This document shows, piece after piece, positions 34,570-42,770 of a stretch of DNA of 64,000 nt (the first letter of the stretch is position 1; every line of letters starts with the position of its first letter). Location: the NCBI RefSeq assembly GCF_024436415.1, contig NZ_JAFMZQ010000001.1:248001-312000 (forward strand), in the 5' to 3' direction. The translations under genes and the position numbers were made by a program. Origin of the DNA: Pedobacter deserti (GTDB taxonomy: Bacteria > Bacteroidota > Bacteroidia > Sphingobacteriales > Sphingobacteriaceae). The notes beneath the pieces were generated by a model. It searched no databases. It was not told the DNA's origin and saw only the letters and a program-made list of their open reading frames with translations.

Positions 34570-35634
34570 TTAATTCGTTTGGTTAAAGCTGCCTGTCTTG
34601 TAAACTAATAAATACAGATAATATTGCAGCCCGAACAGCATGGTGCTGAAAAGGATATGCATAGCCTGTGCATACGGCGGTAAGGCAAAATTAGCAAGAA
34701 GCACCCCGGTGAGCAATTGTATCAGCAAAACGATCACGACGGCATTGGCAACGAACATTTGTTCTTTGCTACCTTTGTACAGGCGCCTCATAATCGCATA
34801 TATAATAATATTTATGACCAGCACAGCGATTGCCAGGTCCCTGTGATATAGAAAATGTGTTCCTACTTTGCCCACCCAGGTCTCGCGCTGAGCATAAAAA
34901 AGTGACTTTGCAATAGCGTCGATAGCCTCCCTTACTTCCGTTCCCACTACGATCTGCACAACACTCAATGCGATTGACAGAAACAGTATCATTGTTAATG
35001 TACCGGTTTTACCGGCAGCAAGAACAGCCTGCTGCCTCATCTTCCTCGCGTAATAATAGGTGTAGATGAGTATGGCAAGGATTACCAAGGCCAATAACAT
35101 GTGTACAGTAACAATCCAGGGCATCAGGTTGGTAGACACGACAATGGATCCGAGCCAGGCTTGATAAGCCACTACAAAAATGTTCAGTATGCTGAGCACA
35201 ACGATGCGCTTCGCTGTTTTACGATACGTAAAAGATGCGATGGCAACCGCCAGAAGCATAACGCCTGTAAGCGCTCCGACCAGACGGTTTATATATTCCG
35301 TCCAGGTTTTTGCGACATTAAATTCCTCTGGTTCACGAATCGACTCGTCATGCCTGATGCTGTCAGCGAGGTGCCCCTTACCTAACCTTTCCAGGGTTTT
35401 GGCAAAACGCTCATTCTTGGCAATACGCCCGTTCACATATTTCTCCTTATAGTCGGCCGGCAACTGAGAGGCAGAGGTAGGCGGCACGTACTGGTCGAAG
35501 CATTTTGGCCAATCCGGGCAGCCCATGCCTGAGCCCGTGCTCCGCACAACCCCTCCTGCGAGAATAACCAGTAGGGTAATTACAATCGTAATTAAGTTAA
35601 GCCTGATAAACCTACGCTCAGATTTAGGAACCAT
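34570..35634 (-). CDS. ctaA: Heme A synthase (CtaA/COX15)
   Basis: A 354-residue integral membrane protein with about eight helices. The hallmark STGSGMGCPDWPKCF near 32-46 carries the extracellular cysteine pair. Three of the heme-ligand histidines are clear: VTVHMLLAL, THFLYHRDLA and QAMHILFS. The usual EYxHR motif after the first loop reads EYINR, with Asn in place of His. It oxidises heme O to heme A. It is the first gene downstream of a strong hairpin after ctaD, so its expression may depend on read-through. The family call is secure; the changed residue is noted separately. Confidence 0.92.
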   Translation of the reverse strand: MVPKSERRFIRLNLITIVITLLVILAGGVVRSTGSGMGCPDWPKCFDQYVPPTSASQLPADYKEKYVNGRIAKNERFAKTLERLGKGHLADSIRHDESIREPEEFNVAKTWTEYINRLVGALTGVMLLAVAIASFTYRKTAKRIVVLSILNIFVVAYQAWLGSIVVSTNLMPWIVTVHMLLALVILAILIYTYYYARKMRQQAVLAAGKTGTLTMILFLSIALSVVQIVVGTEVREAIDAIAKSLFYAQRETWVGKVGTHFLYHRDLAIAVLVINIIIYAIMRRLYKGSKEQMFVANAVVIVLLIQLLTGVLLANFALPPYAQAMHILFSTMLFGLQYYLYLLVYKTGSFNQTN

Positions 35635-35657
35635 TATATATGTGAATTTAAAAAGAA

Positions 35658-35693
35658 GGGTATCTGGTAAGCTTATACTTACAGCAGATACCC
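35658..35693 (-). terminator. Hairpin terminator or attenuator after ctaD
   Basis: GGGTATCTG (35658-35666) pairs perfectly with CAGATACCC (35685-35693), and the interior adds GTAAG/CTTAC, giving a long stem with a two-base bulge. On the minus strand the stem is followed by TTCTTTTTAAA, as expected for intrinsic termination. It lies between ctaD and ctaA in a same-strand operon. No promoter was seen between it and ctaA, so partial termination or 3'-end protection of the upstream message is likely. Confidence 0.7.
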
Positions 35694-35713
35694 GTCCCGT
35701 TATAAACTATAAA

Positions 35714-37603
35714 TTAGTCTAGTTTTGATCCTGCTGAAGCTTTCTCCTGCTCCTCCCACTCTCTTTGGATACGCTCAAATTCAGGATTTCCTTCAAAATC
35801 GTGCGGCATATTAGAACTCATGGTTTGTGAGAAAGGAATTGTCTGAGGAATAAAATCCTCTTCTGCACCAGGCTTGCTATAGTCATACGGCCAGCGGTAT
35901 ACTGTCGGAATTTCTCCTGGCCAGTTTCCATGGATATGTTCTACAGGAGCGGTCCATTCTAGTGTATTCGCGCCCCAAGGGTTTTGAGGTGCACGCTTTC
36001 CTCTGAAGATCGAATAAAAGAAGTTCCAAAGGAATGCTACCTGAGCTAAAGCTCCGATGATAGCCGCCCAAGTCACAAATACGTTTACAGTAAGCCATTT
36101 TTGCATAAACTCAAATTCCGTAAATGCATAGTAGCGACGCGGAACGCCGTCCAGACCGAGGAAGTGTAATGGGAAGAACACCAGATAGGCTGCGATGAAT
36201 GTTAACCAGAAATGCAGATAACCTAATTTGGCACTCATCATACGTCCGAACATCCGGGGATACCAGTGATATACACCAGCAAGCATACCGAAGATAGCCG
36301 CCGAACCCATTACCAGGTGGAAGTGAGCGACAACGAAGTAAGTATCGTGAAGGTTGATATCGAGCGATGCGTTACCCAGGAATATACCGGTCAAACCACC
36401 TGAGATGAAGAATGACACCAAGCCAATTGCGAACAGCATAGCTGGCGTAAACTTGATATTACCACGCCAAAGTGTAGCCAAGTAGTTAAAGGTCTTTACA
36501 GCGGAAGGCACAGCGATAATCAGTGTGGTAATCATGAACACACCACCCAGCAACGGATTCATACCCGTCACAAACATGTGGTGACCCCAAACAATGAAAG
36601 ACAATACGGTGATACCGATCAGTGAATAGATCATCGCATGGTATCCGAAGATCGGCTTCCTTGAGTTAACCGAAATTACTTCCGATGAGATACCAAGGGC
36701 AGGCATGATAACGATATATACCTCCGGGTGACCCAGGAACCAGAACAAGTGCTGCCACAGAATCGGCGATCCACCCTCATTTGGCAGAATCTGTGTACCC
36801 AAAACAATATCGGATAAGTAGAAACTTGTGCCAAAGCTACGGTCAAAAATAAGAAGGACGACACCCGCAACCAACACAGGGAATGAAAGGATACCCAGGA
36901 TAGCGGTGAGGAAAAACGCCCAGATAGGCAGCGGCATTTTCCAAAGGTCCATGCCTTTTGTACGCATGTTCAATACTGTACTCACATAGTTGATACCACC
37001 CATAAGCGATGAAGCAACGAACAGCACCATACTGATCAGCCAAAGCGTCATACCAAGTCCGGACCCGCTGATTGCTGTTGGCAAAGCTGACAGCGGCGGA
37101 TAAATTGTCCACCCCGCACTGGCCGGACCAGTCTGGATGAAGAACGAACTCATCATGATAACGCAGGCGGTAAAGAAGAACCAGTACGAAAGCATGTTCA
37201 GGAAAGGAGATGCCATATCGCGTGCACCAATCTGCAGTGGGATCAACAAGTTACTGAACGTACCACTCAGCCCTGCAGTCAATACAAAAAATACCATGAT
37301 GGTACCATGTATAGTAACCAGCGCAAGATAGAAATCAGGCTTAATTCTGCCGCCCTCAGCCCATTTACCAAGGAAGCTCTCCAAAAGCGGGAAAGTTTTG
37401 TCTGGCCAGGCCAATTGTAACCGGAAAAGGATCGATAAGATCATTGCAATCACAGCCATGATAATACCAGTTATCAAGAACTGCTTGGCGATCATTTTAT
37501 GGTCCTGACTGAAGACGTATTTCGTGAAAAACGTCTCTTTGTGATGACCATGATCGTCATGGCTATCGTGTTGGTGAGTATCGTGTAATGATATAGTTGA
37601 CAT
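35714..37603 (-). CDS. ctaD: Cytochrome c oxidase subunit I
   Basis: A 629-residue heme-copper oxidase core with about 12 helices and a His-rich N-terminus (residues 7-21). Heme ligands are in VTIHGTIMVFF (low-spin heme a) and AHFHLVMG (low-spin and high-spin hemes). CuB ligands are in FLGHPEVYIVIMP (His, with the cross-linked Tyr) and VWGHHMF (two His). HPEVY places it with the A1-type proton-pumping oxidases. The C-terminal 60 residues form an acidic tail. It reduces O2 with electrons from CuA in subunit II. It follows ctaC by 23 bases, and a hairpin follows it. Confidence 0.96.
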   Translation of the reverse strand: MSTISLHDTHQHDSHDDHGHHKETFFTKYVFSQDHKMIAKQFLITGIIMAVIAMILSILFRLQLAWPDKTFPLLESFLGKWAEGGRIKPDFYLALVTIHGTIMVFFVLTAGLSGTFSNLLIPLQIGARDMASPFLNMLSYWFFFTACVIMMSSFFIQTGPASAGWTIYPPLSALPTAISGSGLGMTLWLISMVLFVASSLMGGINYVSTVLNMRTKGMDLWKMPLPIWAFFLTAILGILSFPVLVAGVVLLIFDRSFGTSFYLSDIVLGTQILPNEGGSPILWQHLFWFLGHPEVYIVIMPALGISSEVISVNSRKPIFGYHAMIYSLIGITVLSFIVWGHHMFVTGMNPLLGGVFMITTLIIAVPSAVKTFNYLATLWRGNIKFTPAMLFAIGLVSFFISGGLTGIFLGNASLDINLHDTYFVVAHFHLVMGSAAIFGMLAGVYHWYPRMFGRMMSAKLGYLHFWLTFIAAYLVFFPLHFLGLDGVPRRYYAFTEFEFMQKWLTVNVFVTWAAIIGALAQVAFLWNFFYSIFRGKRAPQNPWGANTLEWTAPVEHIHGNWPGEIPTVYRWPYDYSKPGAEEDFIPQTIPFSQTMSSNMPHDFEGNPEFERIQREWEEQEKASAGSKLD

Positions 37604-37626
37604 AATATGCTAATCCAGTATAAATA

Positions 37627-38862
37627 TTAATTGTTTGGGGTAGAAGTCGCAGTTGTATCACTATCTGTCGACGTTGAATCGTTTAACGCTGGCGAAGTAG
37701 CCGGTGGAGCGATTACAGGGGAAATGTACCTGTTCCTCAGCTCATCGGTAATATACGTTGGCTGCTCAGCCACCCACTCTTTGTATTCCTGCTCCGAAAC
37801 CACGCGAACTTTACGCTGCATCTTGTAGTGACCATCGCCACATATTTTGGCGCAAAGAAACAGGTAATCAAATTTAGGGTCGTTTGTTTTCGCCTTCATC
37901 TCCTCTGTGGTGATCGTCGGAGTAAACTCAAAGTAGCTGGTCATACCAGGAACAGTATTGAGCTGAACCCTAAAATGCGGCATATAAAAACTGTGGATAA
38001 CGTCCTTACTGGTCAGAATAAGACGTACCGGCTTATTTACAGGAATAACCATTTCGTCGGCGATCTGATCATCCAGTGCCTTCCTGTCTTTGAAATCAAC
38101 ACCCAAAGCATTTTCTGCCGTGATCAGCTTGTAGTTCTTTAAACCTACCACACCATCAGCTCCGGGATAACGGATAGCCCAGGCGAACTGCGATGAGGTA
38201 ACTTCAATGTTGATCGGCTTGTTATTCGGATCCTCAATTTTGTAGAAAATAGACCTCCAGGTGAAGAAACCCATAAGTACCAAAACGGTTAACACCAATG
38301 CCGGAATAATAGTCCAGATTCGCTCCAAAGCATTATTATGCGGATAGAAATAGGCTTTTCTCTTGCCGTCGAACTTATAGAAATAAGCAAAGGCGAACAG
38401 CAGGATGTGTGTAAGGATAAATACAATGGTAGTAATGATCAGTGTGATCTCAAACATGTTATCGATCTTGGCACCATGCTCTGAGGCCGCCTCCGGAAGG
38501 ATCATGCTTCCGTGTACGGTATATTCCCAGTAAACACCATACAAACCAACAATAAGGAATAGTGCGAACAGCACACCGTTAACGGTATTCCAGTTGATAC
38601 CCCGTGTCCTTCCCTGTGCCTCTCTTGTAAGTTCGTATACCTTTAACGCTTTACCGACTATTGCTATAAATAAGCAAACCAGTAAAAAGGCCATCACATA
38701 AAAAACTGCCGACTTATAAACAGGTCCCATATCAACGGCCTGCTCTGCACTTGCAGCGCCTGCAGCCGCCTGGGCGAAGGCCCCGCGTGTATCAGCAAAC
38801 ACAGTTACAATCGCCGCCAATGCTGCTATTGTCTTATTACCTATATATTTTCTTAAACTCAT
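37627..38862 (-). CDS. ctaC: Cytochrome c oxidase subunit II
   Basis: A 411-residue subunit from the ATG at 38862, whose product begins with a signal-like sequence (MSLRKYIGNK, hydrophobic core, GAFAQ). A frame from 38925 would add 21 polar residues ahead of it and leave two bases to actF, so the shorter form is preferred. About four membrane helices precede the CuA cupredoxin domain. CuA ligands are H290 (DVIHSFYMPH) and C337-x3-C341-x3-H345-x2-M348 (CAKICGDGHYKM). The C-terminal tail is Ser/Thr/Pro-rich and lacks the heme c domain of true caa3 subunit II. Electrons therefore likely come from the Act complex cytochromes. Confidence 0.93.
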   Translation of the reverse strand: MSLRKYIGNKTIAALAAIVTVFADTRGAFAQAAAGAASAEQAVDMGPVYKSAVFYVMAFLLVCLFIAIVGKALKVYELTREAQGRTRGINWNTVNGVLFALFLIVGLYGVYWEYTVHGSMILPEAASEHGAKIDNMFEITLIITTIVFILTHILLFAFAYFYKFDGKRKAYFYPHNNALERIWTIIPALVLTVLVLMGFFTWRSIFYKIEDPNNKPINIEVTSSQFAWAIRYPGADGVVGLKNYKLITAENALGVDFKDRKALDDQIADEMVIPVNKPVRLILTSKDVIHSFYMPHFRVQLNTVPGMTSYFEFTPTITTEEMKAKTNDPKFDYLFLCAKICGDGHYKMQRKVRVVSEQEYKEWVAEQPTYITDELRNRYISPVIAPPATSPALNDSTSTDSDTTATSTPNN

Positions 38863-38927
38863 TTCCTTAAAGTAGTAACGCTGTACTTCTGTTGTACTAT
38901 TATTTATTTTACTCTTTTGAATCAATC

Positions 38928-40148
38928 CTACAAATGATGATGTAAACTCTCCTGCAGGAACGGATGGTTCCTTGCTATTAGCGCACGCTTGCTTAGCGCT
39001 GATAATACGGTGAAAGTAAACAATCCGACAAATCCTAAAGCGACACCGATCTCGATAAATCCAAAGCCGTTATGGGTATCAACAGTTCCCGGCATGATCA
39101 TCTGGTAGTAATCTACCCAGTGGCCGCACAATACTACGATAGATACACCAAGCAATACATTTTCATGACGTTTATTATCCCTGTCCATCAGCAACAGCAC
39201 AGGAGCCAGGAAATTCAGGACCAGGTTCAGGTAAAACCAAAACTCATAGCTCTCGAAGCGCTTGTAAAAGTATACGGTTTCTTCCGGAATGTTCGCATAG
39301 TAAATCAGCATAAATTGTGCAAACCAGGTGTAAGTCCAGAAGATAGAAAAACCAAAGATAAACTGGCCAAGGTTGTGCAGGTGGCTATTGTTCACCCAAC
39401 TCATATAACCCGACTTCTTCAAAAGGATAATGATGATCGCTATCGTTGCCAGACTGCTCACCCACATTGCAGCAAAGTTATACCAGCCAAACATGGTGGA
39501 GAACCAGTGCGCCTCAAGAGACATCACCGTATCGAAAGCAAATACCGGCGTGGTAAAGCCATAAATAACCAAAAATATACAAGAGTATTTGAAACTCTTC
39601 CTGTAAGAGTTCAAACCGCCCTCCAAATCCTCATTTGCAGACAGCTTGGAAAGAAGCACCGCAAAAATACTGTATGCACCCAGGAAAATCACCTGACGTG
39701 CCATAAAGAAAGGCACATTAAGGAAAGACGACTTTCCGTCGATCAGCTTGTCGTAGTTGGGGCTGTTAGGGTCGGTAAGACCTTCAGCATGCCAGTGGTG
39801 GTATAAGTTATGTGTATAAAGTCCGGCTCCGATAACGGCGATCAGAATAACAACTGCAATAGGCAGTGTTCTGGCCATAGCCTGAGGTACACGTAGAATG
39901 GAAGCCGACCATCCCGCCTGAGCAACGAATTGTACAGCAAGGAAAAAGGCACCCGACATACATACGCAGGCGAAGTAATAAGCCATTAGCAACAGGTTCG
40001 CAAACGTACGCTCATGCATGATGTGGTCGTGGCTCGAAAATCCGTAGACAATCGCTGCCAGTCCGATCACAACGCCAATGATGCTCAACGTTTTTGCCTT
40101 TCCTGCAAACTCAAACTGTTCAGTTAAATTATAATTATGAGTTCCCAT
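38928..40148 (-). CDS. actF: Alternative complex III subunit ActF
   Basis: A 406-residue quinol-cytochrome c oxidoreductase subunit of the ActF family with ten predicted membrane helices. It resembles ActC but is not an NrfD sequence in detail. Motifs such as SLEAHWFSTMFGWYNFA and FWTYTWFAQFMLIYYANIPEE are characteristic. In the complex it forms half of the membrane arm opposite ActC. It is 12 bases after actE, and the subunit II gene follows, joining complex III and oxidase in one operon. Confidence 0.9.
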   Translation of the reverse strand: MGTHNYNLTEQFEFAGKAKTLSIIGVVIGLAAIVYGFSSHDHIMHERTFANLLLMAYYFACVCMSGAFFLAVQFVAQAGWSASILRVPQAMARTLPIAVVILIAVIGAGLYTHNLYHHWHAEGLTDPNSPNYDKLIDGKSSFLNVPFFMARQVIFLGAYSIFAVLLSKLSANEDLEGGLNSYRKSFKYSCIFLVIYGFTTPVFAFDTVMSLEAHWFSTMFGWYNFAAMWVSSLATIAIIIILLKKSGYMSWVNNSHLHNLGQFIFGFSIFWTYTWFAQFMLIYYANIPEETVYFYKRFESYEFWFYLNLVLNFLAPVLLLMDRDNKRHENVLLGVSIVVLCGHWVDYYQMIMPGTVDTHNGFGFIEIGVALGFVGLFTFTVLSALSKRALIARNHPFLQESLHHHL

Positions 40149-40160
40149 TTTTCTTCTTTA

Positions 40161-40748
40161 CTAATTTCCTTTTTGTAATTCTTGTACGTACATCACCACT
40201 TTCCATCTTTCATCAGGCGTAAGCTGCGAAGCATATGAACCCATCATGTTAACCCCATACTTAATGGTATGATAGATTTTACCTGCAGTCAGGTCTTTCA
40301 TTAACCCACCGCGTGACGATGCTTTCTCCGGATCAAAAAATGACGGTACACCATTGAATTTCTCAATCTTTACGAGGTGTCCCTGTCCGTCACCCTTCTC
40401 GCCGTGGCAAGGTCCGCACATCACCATATACAAATGCTGTCCGTCTTTAAGGTTCTTCTCAGATACTTCGAGCGGGTTAGCAAGGCTGCTTGAAGCTTCG
40501 TAACCTTCTTTAGTATTCGGATAAACATCCGACTCTACAAATCCAACCGGAGCGGTGTGAGCAGGAGGCGTTTGTGCCGTTTGTCCGTTTGCAAAGTTCT
40601 TATTCGGCTGGTCCGGGTTATAAGCAAGCGGATCATACATATTTCTTGCATACTCCATTCCCGTGCTGCGCTTATCCCTGCATGCCGAAAATACAACAGC
40701 ACTTGCCAGGATACAAAACGAAGCTAAAACCACTCTATTCTTATTCAT
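40161..40748 (-). CDS. actE: Alternative complex III cytochrome c subunit ActE
   Basis: A 195-residue lipoprotein from the ATG at 40748; a frame from 40769 would add seven residues before the signal. The lipobox VFSAC puts the lipidated cysteine at C23. One heme c site, C111-G-P-C114-H115, is followed by GEKGDGQG, and an MMGSYASQL segment offers the axial Met. In the Flavobacterium complex ActE carries one heme and receives electrons from ActA. The ATG overlaps the actD stop by eight bases. Confidence 0.92.
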   Translation of the reverse strand: MNKNRVVLASFCILASAVVFSACRDKRSTGMEYARNMYDPLAYNPDQPNKNFANGQTAQTPPAHTAPVGFVESDVYPNTKEGYEASSSLANPLEVSEKNLKDGQHLYMVMCGPCHGEKGDGQGHLVKIEKFNGVPSFFDPEKASSRGGLMKDLTAGKIYHTIKYGVNMMGSYASQLTPDERWKVVMYVQELQKGN

Positions 40749-41277
40749 AGCTAACATACTTCCTTTCATTGTACTTCACTTCCAAAGCACCCGCATCTTT
40801 TAATAATTCATCGATTTTACTGTGGGCTACGTTCTGGTTTGCATCAATAGCGATTACAAACCTGTCGTCAGTAGCTCTAAGATCCATTACCCTTGGTGCG
40901 CGACCAGGGAACAAATGCGTAGATGCGTAATATGCGCCCACCAAACTAAATGCACAGAACAAAACGGTAAGCTCAAACATAATCGGAATAAAATCCGGAA
41001 GCGCAAAAGCGGGCTTACCGCCAATATTATGTTTCCAGTCCACTACCGAAGTCAGATAGATCAGCGCAAATGCCGACACGGTACCTGTCAATCCGCAGAA
41101 GAACGCAAGAACGTCAAGTCGTGATCTTTTAACCCCCAATTTTGCTTCGATGCCGTGAATAGGCATTGGCGTGTACACATCATAAATCTTGATGTTGTTT
41201 TCCTGCAGTTTCTCAATGCCATGCATCATCTCATCAGGATCACCAAAACTGCCTAAAATATATTTGATATTACTCAT
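40741..41277 (-). CDS. actD: Alternative complex III subunit ActD (DUF3341)
   Basis: A 178-residue protein of the DUF3341 family. The N-terminal cytoplasmic domain (1-60) has YDVYTPMPIHGIE, a signature stretch. Two membrane helices follow at about 57-80 and 93-115, with a C-terminal soluble domain ending in YNERKYVSYE. It links ActC to the rest of the complex. It is two bases behind actC and overlaps actE, so the act genes are probably translated together. No cofactor-binding residues are expected or seen. Confidence 0.92.
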   Translation of the reverse strand: MSNIKYILGSFGDPDEMMHGIEKLQENNIKIYDVYTPMPIHGIEAKLGVKRSRLDVLAFFCGLTGTVSAFALIYLTSVVDWKHNIGGKPAFALPDFIPIMFELTVLFCAFSLVGAYYASTHLFPGRAPRVMDLRATDDRFVIAIDANQNVAHSKIDELLKDAGALEVKYNERKYVSYE

Positions 41278-41279
41278 TG

Positions 41280-42752
41280 TTATATTTTTGCGTATTCTTC
41301 TTGTTTAACACTATCAAACTTATTTAAAGAGTCGATATACTCAGCCACCTGCTCTTTATCCAGATGACCTTCCTTGATCTCCTCAAGCTTAGCCTGCTCA
41401 CTCGCGCTCTTCAGCAGAAGTTTAACTTCAGCAATCGCGATAGACGGCAATACCCTTAAGAACAGCAGGAACAAAGTAAAGAATACCCCAATTGAGCCTA
41501 CGAAAACGCTCACATCTACCCAGGTTGGATAGAACATGGTCCAGCTTGATGGAATATAATCCCTGTGAAGTGACGTAACGATGATCACGAAACGCTCGAA
41601 CCACATACCAATGTTTACCACGATAGAAAGAATCCAGGTAGCCGCGATGTTGGTGCGGATTTTCTTGAACCACAGCAACTGTGGTGAAATCACGTTGCAG
41701 GTCATCATCATCCAGTATGCCCACCAGTAAGGACCGGTTGAACGGTTGATAAACGCATACTGCTCATATTCAGAGCCTGAATACCAGGCAATGAAAAACT
41801 CTGTTAAATAAGCGACACCCACAATAGAACCTGTAAGCATAACGATCTTGTTCATCGACTCAATGTGGAACATGGTGATGTAGTTTTCAAGACCCAAAAC
41901 TTTACGGGCAACAAGCAAAAGTGTCAATACCATCGCGAAACCAGAGAAGATCGCACCTGCCACGAAGTATGGCGGGAAGATCGTGGTATGCCATCCCGGA
42001 ATTACCGAAGTAGCAAAGTCCATGGATACGATGGTGTGTACGGAAAGTACCAGTGGTGTGGAGATACCAGCCAGAATCAGCGAAACGGCCTCAAAACGCT
42101 GCCAGGTTTTAACACTTCCACTCCATCCGAAAGAAAAGATGGAATAAATACGGCGTCTTAAACCGGTAGCACGGTCGCGGATGGTAGCGATATCCGGCAA
42201 CAGACCTGTATACCAGAACAGCAAAGATACCGAGAAATAAGTCGAGATCGCAAACATGTCCCATACCAGCGGTGAGTTGAAGTTTACCCATAGCGAACCA
42301 AACTGGTTTGGCAGGGGAAGTACCCAGTATGCCAGCCATGGACGGCCCATGTGAGAAACAACGTAGGTCGCCGCACAGATAACCGCAAAGATGGTCATCG
42401 CCTCAGCAGAACGGTTGATGGAGTTACGCCAGTTCTGACGGAAAAGCAACAGTACCGCAGAGATTAGTGTACCGGCGTGACCGATACCAACCCACCATAC
42501 GAAACCTGTGATATCCCAGGCCCATCCTACAGTCTTGTTCAGACCCCATGCTCCAATACCTTCCCAAAACGTGTAACCTACAGCTACCACCCAGAGTGCA
42601 GCGCCGCAAAGCGCCATGATAAATCCAATCCACCAAGCTCTGTTAGGCTTGTTCTCAACCGGCAACAGGATCTCGTCCGTTATTCTGGAATAGGTAATAT
42701 CCTTTCCGGTGATTAGTGGTTCTCTTAATATTGATTCCTTATGTCCTGACAT
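41280..42752 (-). CDS. actC: Alternative complex III membrane subunit ActC (NrfD-like)
   Basis: A 490-residue protein with ten predicted membrane helices, of the NrfD/PsrC family. Sections such as WAWDITGFVWWVGIGHAGTLISAVLLLFRQNW and SVHTIVSMDFATSVIPGWHTTIFPPYFVAGAIFSGFA carry the quinol-pocket His and Asp residues (H72, H226 and D231 region). It binds and oxidises menaquinol, feeding ActB's iron-sulfur clusters. It is 18 bases behind actB. Long motifs are quoted in part only. Confidence 0.93.
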   Translation of the reverse strand: MSGHKESILREPLITGKDITYSRITDEILLPVENKPNRAWWIGFIMALCGAALWVVAVGYTFWEGIGAWGLNKTVGWAWDITGFVWWVGIGHAGTLISAVLLLFRQNWRNSINRSAEAMTIFAVICAATYVVSHMGRPWLAYWVLPLPNQFGSLWVNFNSPLVWDMFAISTYFSVSLLFWYTGLLPDIATIRDRATGLRRRIYSIFSFGWSGSVKTWQRFEAVSLILAGISTPLVLSVHTIVSMDFATSVIPGWHTTIFPPYFVAGAIFSGFAMVLTLLLVARKVLGLENYITMFHIESMNKIVMLTGSIVGVAYLTEFFIAWYSGSEYEQYAFINRSTGPYWWAYWMMMTCNVISPQLLWFKKIRTNIAATWILSIVVNIGMWFERFVIIVTSLHRDYIPSSWTMFYPTWVDVSVFVGSIGVFFTLFLLFLRVLPSIAIAEVKLLLKSASEQAKLEEIKEGHLDKEQVAEYIDSLNKFDSVKQEEYAKI

Positions 42753-42770
42753 AATTTATATTCTTTAAGC

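Noticed and set aside
39072-39806. A 244-codon plus-strand frame within actF
   Set aside because: Antisense to a conserved membrane subunit; basic, low-complexity composition typical of shadow frames.
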